Positions 39,030 through 47,617 of a DNA stretch of 64,000 nucleotides are shown in pieces; the first letter of the stretch is position 1, and each line of letters opens with the position of its first letter. The notes under the pieces were generated by a model, which saw only the letters and a list, made by a program, of their open reading frames with translations, was not told the DNA's origin and did no database searches. Source of the DNA: Mesorhizobium ciceri WSM4083 (GTDB taxonomy: Bacteria; Pseudomonadota; Alphaproteobacteria; Rhizobiales; Rhizobiaceae); NCBI RefSeq assembly GCF_000519305.1, contig NZ_JAFG01000010.1:1-64000 (forward strand). The letters are read 5' to 3'. A program made the translations under genes and the position numbers.

Positions 39030-39785
39030 ATGACCGAGCAAAGAACCGCCATCGTCACCGGGGCCGGCACGGGCATCGGCAAGAGCGTTGCCACGGCGCT
39101 GCTCAAGGCCGGCTGGAACACAGTGTTCTGCGGACGCCGCAAATCCGTGCTGGATGCAGCCGTGGCTGAGGCCGGGCCCACCGACGCCAAGGCCTTGGCC
39201 GTTGCCTGCGATATCAGCAAGGCAGGCGAGGTCGACGATCTGTTCGAGACCGTGGCGGCGGCCTTCGGCCGTGTCGACCTGCTCTTCAACAATGCCGGCA
39301 TGGGCTACAAATCGACGCCGATCGACGAGATACCGGTCGAAGTGTGGAACGATATCGTCGGCGTCAACCTGACCGGTTCGTTCCTGTGTGCGCGTGCCGC
39401 CTTCGGTGCCATGCGCAAGCAGAAGCCGATGGGTGGACGCATCATCAACAACGGTTCGGTGTCGGCCTATGCGCCACGCCCGGGCTCGGTGCCCTACACG
39501 GCGACCAAGCATGCCATATCAGGGCTGACCAAGACGCTGGCGCTCGACGGCCGGCCCTTTGACATCGCCTGCGGCCAGATCGACATCGGCAACGCGCTGA
39601 CCGACATGGCACAGCCGATGACGGTCGGCGTGCCGCAGGCCAACGGCTCGATATCAGCCGAAGCGGTGATGGACGTTCAGCGCGTCGCCGACGCCGTCGT
39701 CCACATGGCCAGCCTGCCGCTCGACGCCAACGTGCTGTTCATGACTGTCATGGCGACCAAGATGCCGTTTGTCGGGCGTGGGTGA
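39030..39785 (+). CDS. Short-chain dehydrogenase/reductase
   Basis: A 251-residue classical SDR. Cofactor motif TGAGTGIGKS at 10-19, NNAG at about 88, catalytic Ser in NNGSVSAYAP and the Tyr-Lys pair in YTATKHAISG. An Arg-Arg after the second strand (FCGRRK) points to NADP(H). The substrate is not evident. It appears monocistronic; the next gene is convergent. Confidence 0.9.
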   Translation: MTEQRTAIVTGAGTGIGKSVATALLKAGWNTVFCGRRKSVLDAAVAEAGPTDAKALAVACDISKAGEVDDLFETVAAAFGRVDLLFNNAGMGYKSTPIDEIPVEVWNDIVGVNLTGSFLCARAAFGAMRKQKPMGGRIINNGSVSAYAPRPGSVPYTATKHAISGLTKTLALDGRPFDIACGQIDIGNALTDMAQPMTVGVPQANGSISAEAVMDVQRVADAVVHMASLPLDANVLFMTVMATKMPFVGRG

Positions 39786-39808
39786 GCAGCCCGGTTCGCG
39801 TAAGCGAA

Positions 39809-39833
39809 TTCATCGTGCCAGTGGCACGATGAA
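39809..39833. terminator. Short perfect hairpin between convergent genes
   Basis: TTCATCGTGCC-AGT-GGCACGATGAA, an 11-bp perfect stem, lies 24 bp after the SDR stop and 54 bp from the YCII stop. It has no T run, so it may be a weak or factor-assisted terminator. Confidence 0.5.
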
Positions 39834-39886
39834 AGGCCGGCGAATGCTGGGACGCTGCGAAGCAGCGGGGATCCAGCCGGATGGTT

Positions 39887-40261
39887 TTATTTCCCCGCAA
39901 GCGGCACGCCGGGTTTGAAAAGCAGAATGGGCCTGATCTCGTAAACGGCGGTGGGATTGACGCGGCGCAGGTCGCGGGCGATCGCGATGGCCTCGTCTCG
40001 CGTGGCGCAGTCGACGACATAGAGCCCGAGCAACTGTTCCTTGGTTTCGGCGAAAGGACCGTCGATGATCACACCGTCGCCCGGGCCGCGCAGGGTGATG
40101 GCATCCTGTGTCGCGCCCAGACGCGCGGACGGTCCAAGCGTGCCTTCCTCATGAAGCCGGGTGTTGATCTTCAGCAGGTCGGCCATAAGTGCTGCATCTT
40201 CCTGCGGCGTCAGCGCCTTGATCGCATCTTCCACGTGATAGGCAAGGATTGCGTAGAACAT
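39887..40261 (-). CDS. YCII-related (DGPF domain) protein
   Basis: A 124-residue small alpha/beta protein of the YciI-like family. N-terminal MFYAILAYHVED and the family signature IDGPFAETKEQLLGLYVVD are clear. Members are dimers with a ferredoxin-like fold and often sit beside ECF sigma factors; none is seen here. Enzymatic role unknown. Convergent with the SDR gene. Confidence 0.88.
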   Translation of the reverse strand: MFYAILAYHVEDAIKALTPQEDAALMADLLKINTRLHEEGTLGPSARLGATQDAITLRGPGDGVIIDGPFAETKEQLLGLYVVDCATRDEAIAIARDLRRVNPTAVYEIRPILLFKPGVPLAGK

Positions 40262-40413
40262 TTGATGTCACCTGCTTTGACCCTGATCCAGGAAGCGTAG
40301 CGGTTCCCGACACGCCCGCCCAGCCTTGGCCGTGCGTGTCCGGACAGATCATGACACCATCATGGTCACCCAGCCGCAACCACCCGGAAGAGGCCACCGG
40401 CCCGCTTTGAAGC

Positions 40414-41598
40414 TCACTTCGCCAGGAACACTCCGATCCTGTCCAGCGCGCGCAAGATGTTCTCCTCGGAATTGGCGTAGGAGAGCCTGATATAGCCTTC
40501 GCCGAGAATGCCGAAATCGGGACCGCCGATCAGCGCCACGCCGGCCTCGTCGAGCAGCGCCGAGGCGAGTTTCTTTGCCTTCCAGCCGGTCTTCGAGACG
40601 TTGGGGAAGGCATAGAACGCGCCCTTGGGCGTGATACAGGAAATGTTGGGCAGGGCGTTCAATCCCTCGACAACGATCTTCCGGCGGCGGTCGAAGGCGC
40701 GCATCATATTGGCGACGTCGTCCTGCGGGCCGTCGATTGCGGCGATGCCGGCGAATTGGCTTGGCGCGTTGACGCAGGACCAGCAATTGACCGCCAGCTT
40801 GCGCACCTTGTCGTAGAGATGGGCGCCCTTGTCGCCATTCGGCCAGATCGACCAGCCCATGCGCCATCCGGTCATCGCCCAGGTCTTCGACCAGCCATTG
40901 AGCACGATCAACCGGTCGCGGATTTCGGGAAAGCCGAGCAGCGAGCAATGCGTTTCGCCATCATAGGTCATGACGTCGTAGATCTCGTCGGAGAGGATGG
41001 CGACGTGCGGATGCGCCTCCAGCCCCTTGACCAGTTTCTCGATCTCGGCACGGGGCGTGACGCCGCCGGTCGGGTTGGCCGGCGAGTTGAGGATCAACAG
41101 CCTGGTCTTCGAGGTGATCAGCGCCAGCGTCTCCTCGGCGGAGAAGGCAAAGCCGTTTTCCTCGCGCATCGGCACGGGAATCGGTGCCGCACCTGTGAAC
41201 TCGATCATCGAGCGATAGATGGGGAAGCCCGGATCGGGATAAAGGATCTCGGCGCCGGGCTCGCCGAACATCAGGATCGCCGCGAACATGGTTGGCTTGC
41301 CGCCTGGCAGGATCATCACTGTCTCGGGCGACACCTCGACGCCGGTGGTGGTTAGCGTGCGCCGCACCACCGCCTCGCGCGTTGCCAAAAGGCCGTTGGC
41401 CGGCGTGTAGCCGTGATGGCCGTCGCGCAGCGCCTTGATCGCCGCCTCGACGATGTGCTGCGGCGTCTTGAAGTCGGGCTGGCCGATGCCGAGATTGACG
41501 ATGTCGCGGCCCTGTTGGGCAAGTGCTGTGGCCCTCGCGAGCACGGCAAAGGCGTTTTCTTCGCCGAGGCGGTCGAAGGCCGAAATCGTGTGGAGCAT
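40414..41598 (-). CDS. PLP-dependent aminotransferase, class I (AspC-like)
   Basis: A 394-residue fold type I aminotransferase. Substrate and cofactor motifs include NLGIGQPDFKTP, ILNSPANPTGG, SDEIYDVMTY and the Schiff-base lysine in NGWSKTWAMTGWRMGW, then IRLSYANSEENI near the end. It probably transaminates an amino acid with 2-oxoglutarate, but the exact substrate is not determined. Start is the ATG at 41598 (MLHTISAFDRLG); the reading frame is open upstream but overlaps the divergent GNAT region and shows no conserved motifs. Confidence 0.9.
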   Translation of the reverse strand: MLHTISAFDRLGEENAFAVLARATALAQQGRDIVNLGIGQPDFKTPQHIVEAAIKALRDGHHGYTPANGLLATREAVVRRTLTTTGVEVSPETVMILPGGKPTMFAAILMFGEPGAEILYPDPGFPIYRSMIEFTGAAPIPVPMREENGFAFSAEETLALITSKTRLLILNSPANPTGGVTPRAEIEKLVKGLEAHPHVAILSDEIYDVMTYDGETHCSLLGFPEIRDRLIVLNGWSKTWAMTGWRMGWSIWPNGDKGAHLYDKVRKLAVNCWSCVNAPSQFAGIAAIDGPQDDVANMMRAFDRRRKIVVEGLNALPNISCITPKGAFYAFPNVSKTGWKAKKLASALLDEAGVALIGGPDFGILGEGYIRLSYANSEENILRALDRIGVFLAK

Positions 41599-41681
41599 TT
41601 TTCCCGTCCGTGTGGTTCTTGCTGTTGGGTCGCGTTTTTGTGAGCGTCCGACCGCAAATGTCAAACGGATTGGAGTCTTCG

Positions 41682-42368
41682 GTGTCGGAAAATCTTGCGG
41701 ATTGGCAGCCACGCCCGCGTCCGGAGCGCAAAGTCCTGGACGGGCGCACTGTGCGGCTTGAGCCGTTGAGTGCTGAAAAGCACGGTGATGGCCTGTTTGA
41801 GGCATCGGCTGTCGCCGATGGTGATACGCGGTTTCGCTGGCTTTTCGACACCGTGCCGGAGACCCGCGCCGATCTACAGCCATGGCTGGAAAAATCGGCT
41901 GCGAGCGAAGATCCGCTGTTCTTCGCGGTCATCGACAAGGCCAGCGGCAAGGTCGGCGGACGCCAGACGCTGATGCGCATCGATCCGGCATACGGCGTCA
42001 TCGAGATCGGCAACATCTATTGGGGACCGCTCATCTCGCGCAAGCCGGGGGCGACCGAAGCGCAGTTCCTGTTCATGAAATACATCTTCGACGAGCTCGG
42101 CTACCGCCGCTACGAATGGAAGTGCAACAACCGCAACGAGCCATCGAAGCGAGCCGCCGAACGGTTCGGCTTCAAGTTCGAAGGCATTTTCCGCCAGCAT
42201 CTCATCGTCAAGGGTGAAAACCGCGATACCGCGTGGTATTCGATCATCGACAAGGAGTGGCCGGCGCTGCGCAGTGCCTATGAGGCGTGGCTCGATCCGG
42301 CCAATTTCGATGACGACGGCCAGCAGAAGCGACGGATCGAGGATTGTCGCGCGGAATTCGGCGCTTAG
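41682..42368 (+). CDS. GNAT N-acetyltransferase (RimJ/RimL-like)
   Basis: A 228-residue GNAT protein. LDGRTVRLEPLSAEKHGDGL at the start and EWKCNNRNEPSKRAAERFGFKFEGIFRQH near 150-180 are typical of the RimJ-like group, which acetylate protein N-termini or small amines. The GTG at 41682 has GGAG 6-8 nt upstream and is preferred; an ATG at 41658 lacks a ribosome site. The cation-efflux gene starts 10 bp downstream, so the two are an operon. Divergent from the aminotransferase. Confidence 0.85.
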   Translation: MSENLADWQPRPRPERKVLDGRTVRLEPLSAEKHGDGLFEASAVADGDTRFRWLFDTVPETRADLQPWLEKSAASEDPLFFAVIDKASGKVGGRQTLMRIDPAYGVIEIGNIYWGPLISRKPGATEAQFLFMKYIFDELGYRRYEWKCNNRNEPSKRAAERFGFKFEGIFRQHLIVKGENRDTAWYSIIDKEWPALRSAYEAWLDPANFDDDGQQKRRIEDCRAEFGA

Positions 42369-42378
42369 GAGTTCGCCA

Positions 42379-43362
42379 TTGGCACATACCCACGATCACA
42401 GCGGGCACGATCACACTGGGTATGATCACGGGGCCGGCCATGTGCATGGTTCGACCGACAAGAAACGCGTTCTGATCGCAGCCTGCCTGACCGGCGGCTT
42501 CATGGTCGCCGAAGCGTTTGGCGGCATCCTCACCGGATCGCTGGCGCTGCTGGCCGATGCCGGCCATATGCTCGCCGATTCGATCGCGCTCGGCCTTGCA
42601 TGGTATGCCTTCCATCTAGCCGGCCGCCCGGCGACCGTTCGCCTCACCTACGGCTTCGGCCGGGTCAAGACGCTGGTGGCCTATACCAACGGCATTGCCA
42701 TCTTCGTCATCGCGCTGTGGATCGTCTATGAGGCCTGGGGGCGCCTGCAGGCGCCGGCGCCGGTGCTTGGCGGGCCGATGCTGGTGGTGGCGATCCTCGG
42801 CCTGCTGGTGAACATCGGCTCGTTCTTCGTGCTGCATGGCGGCGACCGCGAGAGCCTGAACATGCGCGGCGCCATCCTGCATGTGCTTGGCGACCTGCTC
42901 GGCTCGGCGGCGGCCATCGCGGCGGCGCTGGTCATTCTGGCGACCGGCTGGACGCCGATCGACCCGATCCTGTCGGTCCTGGTCTCGCTGCTGATCCTGT
43001 ACACGGCGTGGTCGCTGATGCGTGAAGCCGCCCATGTGCTGCTCGAGGGCGTGCCGCCAAGCCTCGACCGAGATCTGATCGCCAGGGATATCGAGACGAC
43101 GATCCAGGGCGTGCGCGAAGTGCACCACATGCATGTCTGGTCGCTCGACGGGACCAGCAACATGGCGACGCTGCATGCCTGTCTCGACGAGGGCGTCGAT
43201 GCGCATCAGGCGGTGAGTGCCGTCAAGAAGCGGCTTGCCAGCGAGCACGGCATCAGCCATGCCACCGTGGAACCGGAATTCGGTCAGTGCGCCGACGATG
43301 GCGACGAGCACGACCATGGACACGAGCATGAAGCGGCTGCATATCACGACCATCATCACTAG
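42379..43362 (+). CDS. Cation diffusion facilitator (CzcD/DmeF-like) with His-rich ends
   Basis: A 327-residue divalent-metal/proton antiporter. His/Asp-rich N-terminus (HTHDHSGHDHTGYDHGAGH) and C-terminus (DEHDHGHEHEAAAYHDHHH) flank six membrane helices and a cytoplasmic ferredoxin-like domain (HHMHVWSLDG). Transport-site ligands are in LLADAGHMLADS and HVLGDLLGS. It would export Zn2+, Co2+ or Ni2+. Start is a TTG at 42379 with AGGAG 9 nt upstream; no ATG precedes the first helix in a sensible place. Together with the GNAT gene upstream it looks like a two-gene operon. Confidence 0.9.
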   Translation: MAHTHDHSGHDHTGYDHGAGHVHGSTDKKRVLIAACLTGGFMVAEAFGGILTGSLALLADAGHMLADSIALGLAWYAFHLAGRPATVRLTYGFGRVKTLVAYTNGIAIFVIALWIVYEAWGRLQAPAPVLGGPMLVVAILGLLVNIGSFFVLHGGDRESLNMRGAILHVLGDLLGSAAAIAAALVILATGWTPIDPILSVLVSLLILYTAWSLMREAAHVLLEGVPPSLDRDLIARDIETTIQGVREVHHMHVWSLDGTSNMATLHACLDEGVDAHQAVSAVKKRLASEHGISHATVEPEFGQCADDGDEHDHGHEHEAAAYHDHHH

Positions 43363-43454
43363 GACTGGATCGATCGACGTCGATTGTCCTGCCTCGGGAG
43401 TTGCAAAGCCTTGAAAACCAGCTTGATGAATACCCGCTGCCCTGGTGCGGCGTG

Positions 43455-43664
43455 ATGGACCGCGACACCAGGAATGCTCTTATCGCCGCAGTGTGGATCA
43501 TGCTTCTGTTCGGTATCGGCGCCTACTATCTGCCGACCGTAATGCTGGCTCTCGGCAGCTTTTCGACGGTGCTGGCCGGCGCCTTTGGCGTCGTCTTCGT
43601 GCTGGCGTTCTTCTCGGTGTTCTGGCTGCGGGCCCGCAACCAGCGCAAAAACCAGGGTAAATAG
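43455..43664 (+). CDS. Small membrane protein of unknown function
   Basis: About 69 residues (MDRDTRNALIAAVWIMLL...) with two hydrophobic helices (about 8-24 and 31-55) and a basic tail RARNQRKNQGK. Start is uncertain: ATG at 43455 has no good ribosome site, while a TTG at 43410 has GGGAG 9 nt upstream and would give 84 residues. It lies between the cation-efflux gene and the epimerase gene, all on + strand. No family recognised. Confidence 0.55.
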   Translation: MDRDTRNALIAAVWIMLLFGIGAYYLPTVMLALGSFSTVLAGAFGVVFVLAFFSVFWLRARNQRKNQGK

Positions 43665-43680
43665 GCAAGGGATTTTCGAT

Positions 43681-44658
43681 ATGCGCATTCTGATCACCGG
43701 CGCCGCGGGTATGGTCGGCCGCAAGCTCATCGCCCGGCTGGCCAAGGACGGGACGCTGCACGGCCGCAAGATCATGGCGCTCGATTTACACGATATCGTG
43801 CCGCCGCAGGCGCCGAGCCTGGATGGCGTCAGCGTCACGCTGCACACGGGCGATCTCGCCGAAGCGGGTGCCACTGAGCGCCTGGTCGCATCGCGCCCCG
43901 ACGTCGTGTTCCATCTTGCCGGCATCGTATCGGGCGAGGCGGAAGCCAATTTCGATCTCGGCTACCGCGTCAATCTCGATGGCACGCGCGCCCTGTTCGA
44001 TGCCATCCGGCTGGCGGGCTTTGCGCCGCGCGTCGTCTTCACCTCGTCGATCGCGGTGTTCGGCGCGCCGTTCCCGGATGTCATTCCCGATGACTTCCAT
44101 CCGACGCCGCTGACCTCCTACGGCACCCAGAAGCAGATGAGCGAAGCGCTGCTGGCCGACTATTCCAGGCGCGGTTTCTTCGACGGTATCGGCATCCGGC
44201 TGCCGACCATCTGCGTGCGGCCGGGCAAGCCGAACAAGGCGGCGTCCGGCTTCTTCTCAGGCATCATCCGCGAGCCGCTGAGCGGCCAGGAGGCGATCCT
44301 GCCGGTGCCGCGCTCGGTCGTGCACACGCATGCCAGCCCGCGCTCGGCGGTCAATTTCCTGATCCATGCGGCAGAGATCGACGGCAGCGCAGTCGGGCCG
44401 CGCCGCAATCTGACCATGCCTGGGGTTGGCGTCACCGTCGGCGAGCAGATCGAGGCGCTGGAACGCATCGCCGGGCCGAAGGTGGCAAGCCTGATCCACG
44501 AGGTTCCGGATGACACGATCTGGGCGATCGTCAAGGGCTGGCCGACACGCTTCGAGGCGAAGCGGTCACGGGAGCTCGGCTTCAGCGCCGAAAAGAGTTT
44601 TGACGAGATCATCCGCGCTCATATCGAGGATGAGCTCGGCGGCAAGATCGCTGGCTAA
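43681..44658 (+). CDS. denD: NAD-dependent epimerase/dehydratase, D-erythronate dehydrogenase-like
   Basis: A 325-residue extended SDR. NAD motif ITGAAGMVGRKL at the N-terminus, the catalytic serine region VFTSSIAVFG and the Tyr-x3-Lys pair in SYGTQKQMSEALL. The overall pattern, with RLPTICVRPGKPNKAASGFFSGIIREPL and PGVGVTVGEQIEALE, fits the DenD group that oxidises D-erythronate. No partner sugar-acid catabolic genes are beside it, so the substrate is tentative. Start is the ATG at 43681 with AAGGG upstream. Confidence 0.82.
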   Translation: MRILITGAAGMVGRKLIARLAKDGTLHGRKIMALDLHDIVPPQAPSLDGVSVTLHTGDLAEAGATERLVASRPDVVFHLAGIVSGEAEANFDLGYRVNLDGTRALFDAIRLAGFAPRVVFTSSIAVFGAPFPDVIPDDFHPTPLTSYGTQKQMSEALLADYSRRGFFDGIGIRLPTICVRPGKPNKAASGFFSGIIREPLSGQEAILPVPRSVVHTHASPRSAVNFLIHAAEIDGSAVGPRRNLTMPGVGVTVGEQIEALERIAGPKVASLIHEVPDDTIWAIVKGWPTRFEAKRSRELGFSAEKSFDEIIRAHIEDELGGKIAG

Positions 44659-44681
44659 ACTCCGAGCCTCGCGGCCGGGCA

Positions 44682-45872
44682 TCATCCGCCCGACGCCAGG
44701 CTCGCCGACAGCAACAACAATCCGAACAGGAACACGAAGGCGGCGCCGCCGATCTCGACGATCGAGTGGATGCGGTTGCCCATGCGGCCGTCGCCGGCGA
44801 AATAGACTGCCCAGTTCTTGGCGGTGACCGCGAGTGTGGCCAGTGCCGAGACGGTGATCGCGGTTCCCAGCGACATCGCCAGCACCGACAGCAGGCCGCC
44901 GAGCCAGAGCCCGTTGAGCAGGGCGAAGCTCAGCACGATCAGCGCGCCGGAGCAGGGGCGGATGCCGACCGCCGCCACCGCCGTCCAGGCCGTGCGCCAG
45001 TCGAAGCGGTCGCCCGACAGCAGCGCCGGATCGGGTGCGTGCGAATGGCCGCAGGTGTCGCAGACTTCACCGGCCGCGTGATCGTCGTGATGAGCGTGTT
45101 CGGCATGATCGTGATGATCGTGCGAAGGGCCGTGCACATGGTCATGCGCGTGTAGCGCGTGCGAATGAGCATGCGCCGAATGGCTGTGAGCTGCATGAGA
45201 ATGGCCGGCATGGGAATGGGCGCCGTGCGAATGACCCCCATGAGAATGGCCAGCATGAGAATGGCCGGCATGAGCCGCCGACAGGCTGTAGGCCGGGCCC
45301 TTGCCGAACAGACGCAGGACGGCGGGGCCGAGCTTGCGCCACAGCAGCCAGGCGCCGAACAGGGTGACGAAGACAAAGCTCATGATCTCCATGAACCAGG
45401 CTGCGTCCGTCATCGAGACGGAAGTGCCGCGCAGGACGAAATAGGCGACTCCCATCACCGCGACTGCGGTCAGGCCCTGCAGCAGCGCCGAGACGAAGGA
45501 CAAGAGGATGCCGCGCCGCAGCGCCACTTCATTGGCCACCATGTAAGACGAGATCACCGCCTTGCCGTGGCCGGGGCCGGCGGCATGGAAAATGCCATAG
45601 GCGAAGGACAGGCCGACGAGTATCCAGATCTTGCTGCCGTCCTGGCGCATCGCCTTCATCGCCGTTGCCAGCGCGCGGTAGAATTCCTGCTGCCGGAGAT
45701 TGATCCACATCAGGACATGGGCGAACGGGCCGGTGGTGGGCGCCATGCCGTCATTGACGCCGATGCCGAGCGAACTCTGGGCATGAGCGGCGCCGGCGAA
45801 ATGCATCATGGCGACAGTGAGGGCCAACAGGCCGAATGCCAAACGCAGGGACGGTTTCGTCACCGGCTTCAT
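44682..45872 (-). CDS. NicO/RcnA-type nickel-cobalt transporter with long His-rich loop
   Basis: A 396-residue membrane protein. N-terminal signal-like helix ending AHAQ, membrane helices with the family motif HAAGPGHGKAVISSY (residues 96-110), a cytoplasmic or periplasmic loop (201-278) of about 30 histidines arranged as HAGHSH repeats and ending CDTCGHSH, then helices with GIRPCSGAL. The loop likely binds Ni2+, Co2+ or Zn2+. It overlaps the DUF1007 gene by 4 bp (ATGA), so the two are translationally coupled. RcnA-type proteins export metal, but NicO with DUF1007 may import; direction is not determined. Confidence 0.9.
   Translation of the reverse strand: MKPVTKPSLRLAFGLLALTVAMMHFAGAAHAQSSLGIGVNDGMAPTTGPFAHVLMWINLRQQEFYRALATAMKAMRQDGSKIWILVGLSFAYGIFHAAGPGHGKAVISSYMVANEVALRRGILLSFVSALLQGLTAVAVMGVAYFVLRGTSVSMTDAAWFMEIMSFVFVTLFGAWLLWRKLGPAVLRLFGKGPAYSLSAAHAGHSHAGHSHGGHSHGAHSHAGHSHAAHSHSAHAHSHALHAHDHVHGPSHDHHDHAEHAHHDDHAAGEVCDTCGHSHAPDPALLSGDRFDWRTAWTAVAAVGIRPCSGALIVLSFALLNGLWLGGLLSVLAMSLGTAITVSALATLAVTAKNWAVYFAGDGRMGNRIHSIVEIGGAAFVFLFGLLLLSASLASGG
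45039..45272 (-). repeat. Tandem HxxHSH-coding repeats within the NicO gene
   Basis: Imperfect 15- to 18-bp units encode the HAGHSH series (for example CATGAGAATGGCCAG and CATGAGAATGGCCGG read on + strand around 45239-45270). Recent duplication is suggested by near-identical neighbouring units; length polymorphism between strains is expected. Confidence 0.8.
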
Positions 45873-46537
45873 CCTTCTGGCTGACAGGTCAGTTCGAGCT
45901 TGGTGGCGAAGATCTTGCTCATATCGGTGCCGGTCGGATCGTTGAAAAAGGCATCGGTGAGGGTCTTCTGGTTTTCCTTGATGGCCTCGTCCGGGTCGGG
46001 ACGGACCACTTTGCTGGTGCAGTTCGAGGGCAGGCCTTCAACCGTGATGTTGGAGTCCTCGGTGAAATCGATCGCCGTGTAGAATGTCGGATCGTAGACG
46101 CCGATATCGATCTTGCCGTGGAGCTTGATCGGCACCTTCGGTTCGGACTCGAACAGGATGATCAGCTGATCGTTGTCGAAATTGGCCATCAGATGCGGCG
46201 GCGGCGTCATCGCCACGTCCTTGCCGTCAACGGTGACGAGCTGGAAGTAATTGAACTCGGCCAGCGAGGCATGAACGGTGTCGGCGACTTCCTTCAGCTC
46301 CTTGTCGTCGAGCTTCAGGTCGGAGTTCTTGTCGAACTCCATCATCACGGTCGAGGAAAACAGATCGTCGAAGCGCCAGAGATGACGCAGAGCCTTCACG
46401 CTTTGGTGATCCGGGGAGAGAATCACGTCGAGGCGGGCCTCGGCGAAGACATGCGGATGCACGTAAGCGGGTCCAGTGGCGGCAAAGCTAGCCGCCAAGG
46501 CCGAAGCCAGCATGATTGCGTGCCGTTTCAGGTGCAT
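45869..46537 (-). CDS. DUF1007 periplasmic protein, NicO partner
   Basis: A 222-residue exported protein. Signal peptide (about 1-25), mature part starting with histidines (VHPHVFAEARLD), the characteristic WRFDDLFSSTVMMEFD and acidic DKNSDLKLDDKEL. DUF1007 proteins accompany NicO-type metal transporters and probably deliver or sense metal in the periplasm. Start taken as the ATG at 46537; an ATG at 46555 adds six residues, and neither has a strong ribosome site. The stop overlaps the nicO-like start. Confidence 0.88.
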   Translation of the reverse strand: MHLKRHAIMLASALAASFAATGPAYVHPHVFAEARLDVILSPDHQSVKALRHLWRFDDLFSSTVMMEFDKNSDLKLDDKELKEVADTVHASLAEFNYFQLVTVDGKDVAMTPPPHLMANFDNDQLIILFESEPKVPIKLHGKIDIGVYDPTFYTAIDFTEDSNITVEGLPSNCTSKVVRPDPDEAIKENQKTLTDAFFNDPTGTDMSKIFATKLELTCQPEG

Positions 46538-46715
46538 TCTCGGTCGCGATTCCATAGGCCCCGGAAGAGTTGCCGAGAGTTACCAGAAAGGGGGCGAAAT
46601 TGGGACCGCTGCTGCGTGTCGCCCAAAAGTGCGCAGCGGTTTTGGGACAACGATACGCACACGACAAAAACTCAAAGCGCGTCGCGGCGCAGCGCGCTTT
46701 TATGATCGACGCGGG

Positions 46716-47615
46716 TCAGCCAGCCTCGCGCGTCCTGAACCATTGCACCAGGAAGTCGACGAAGACGCGGACTTTCGCCGGCAGATAGCGACGGTGCGGG
46801 TAAACGGCGAAGATGCCGCCGCCCGACAGGATACGGTCACCCATCACCGACACCAGCTGGCCGCTCGCGAGGTCGGGCGCGGCGATGAAATCCGGCAGGA
46901 CGGTAAATCCGAGCCCCGCCACGGCCGCGGCTCTCGCCGTCATCGGGCTGTTGACCTCGACCGGACCCGACACCGAAACGCTCACCGGATCGCCATTGTC
47001 GCCCTTGAACGGCCAGTTGTTCAGTCCGCGGCCATTGGTGTCGACGATGCAGGGCATGCGGCTGAGATCCTGCGGCCGTGTCGGCATGCCATGCTTGGCG
47101 ATCAGTTCGGGGGAGGCGCAGAGCCTTATCGAAAACGGCGCCAGCCGCCTGGCGATCAGCGAGGAGTTCTCCAGCCGCGAGATGCGCACTGCAAGGTCAA
47201 AGCCTTCCTCGACCAGATCGACGAAGCGGTCGTCGAGCTGGATGTCGAGCACGATGTCGGGATGCTGCTTGGCGAAGTCGATCAGCGACTGGCCGATCGG
47301 CGCATCGGCGAAGGTGCGCGGCGCCGACAGCTTGATCCGGCCGCGCACGTCGCCGGAGGATTCACGCACCGCGTCGGCCAGGCTGTCGACCTCGCGTACG
47401 ATCTCCGAGGCGCGCCGGTAATAGGTGTGGCCGGCCTCTGTCATCGAGAACTGGCGCGTGGTGCGGTTGAGCAGCAAAGCGCCGAGTTCGTCCTCCAGCT
47501 CGCGCACATATTTCGACAGCAAGGCCTTGGAACGGCCGATCTTGCGCGCCGCCGCCGAAAAGCCCTCGGCCTCGACCACGTCGATGAAGGCCCGCATGCG
47601 CGTCAGTGTGTCCAT
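46716..47615 (-). CDS. LysR-family transcriptional regulator
   Basis: A 299-residue LTTR. N-terminal winged helix (MRAFIDVVEAEGFSAAARKIGRSKALLSKYVRELE, split over residues 7-41) and an LTTR substrate-binding domain with FDLAVRISRLENSS and AAAVAGLGFTVLPDF. It belongs to the CrgA/DmlR-like group by sequence pattern. The start ATG lies 2 bp after the amidase stop, so it is co-transcribed with the amidase, unlike the usual divergent LysR arrangement. Target unknown. Confidence 0.92.
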   Translation of the reverse strand: MDTLTRMRAFIDVVEAEGFSAAARKIGRSKALLSKYVRELEDELGALLLNRTTRQFSMTEAGHTYYRRASEIVREVDSLADAVRESSGDVRGRIKLSAPRTFADAPIGQSLIDFAKQHPDIVLDIQLDDRFVDLVEEGFDLAVRISRLENSSLIARRLAPFSIRLCASPELIAKHGMPTRPQDLSRMPCIVDTNGRGLNNWPFKGDNGDPVSVSVSGPVEVNSPMTARAAAVAGLGFTVLPDFIAAPDLASGQLVSVMGDRILSGGGIFAVYPHRRYLPAKVRVFVDFLVQWFRTREAG

Positions 47616-47617
47616 GG

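Noticed and set aside
45039..45272. Possible CRISPR-like repeat array
   Set aside because: Units are contiguous without spacers and encode His-rich protein sequence in frame.
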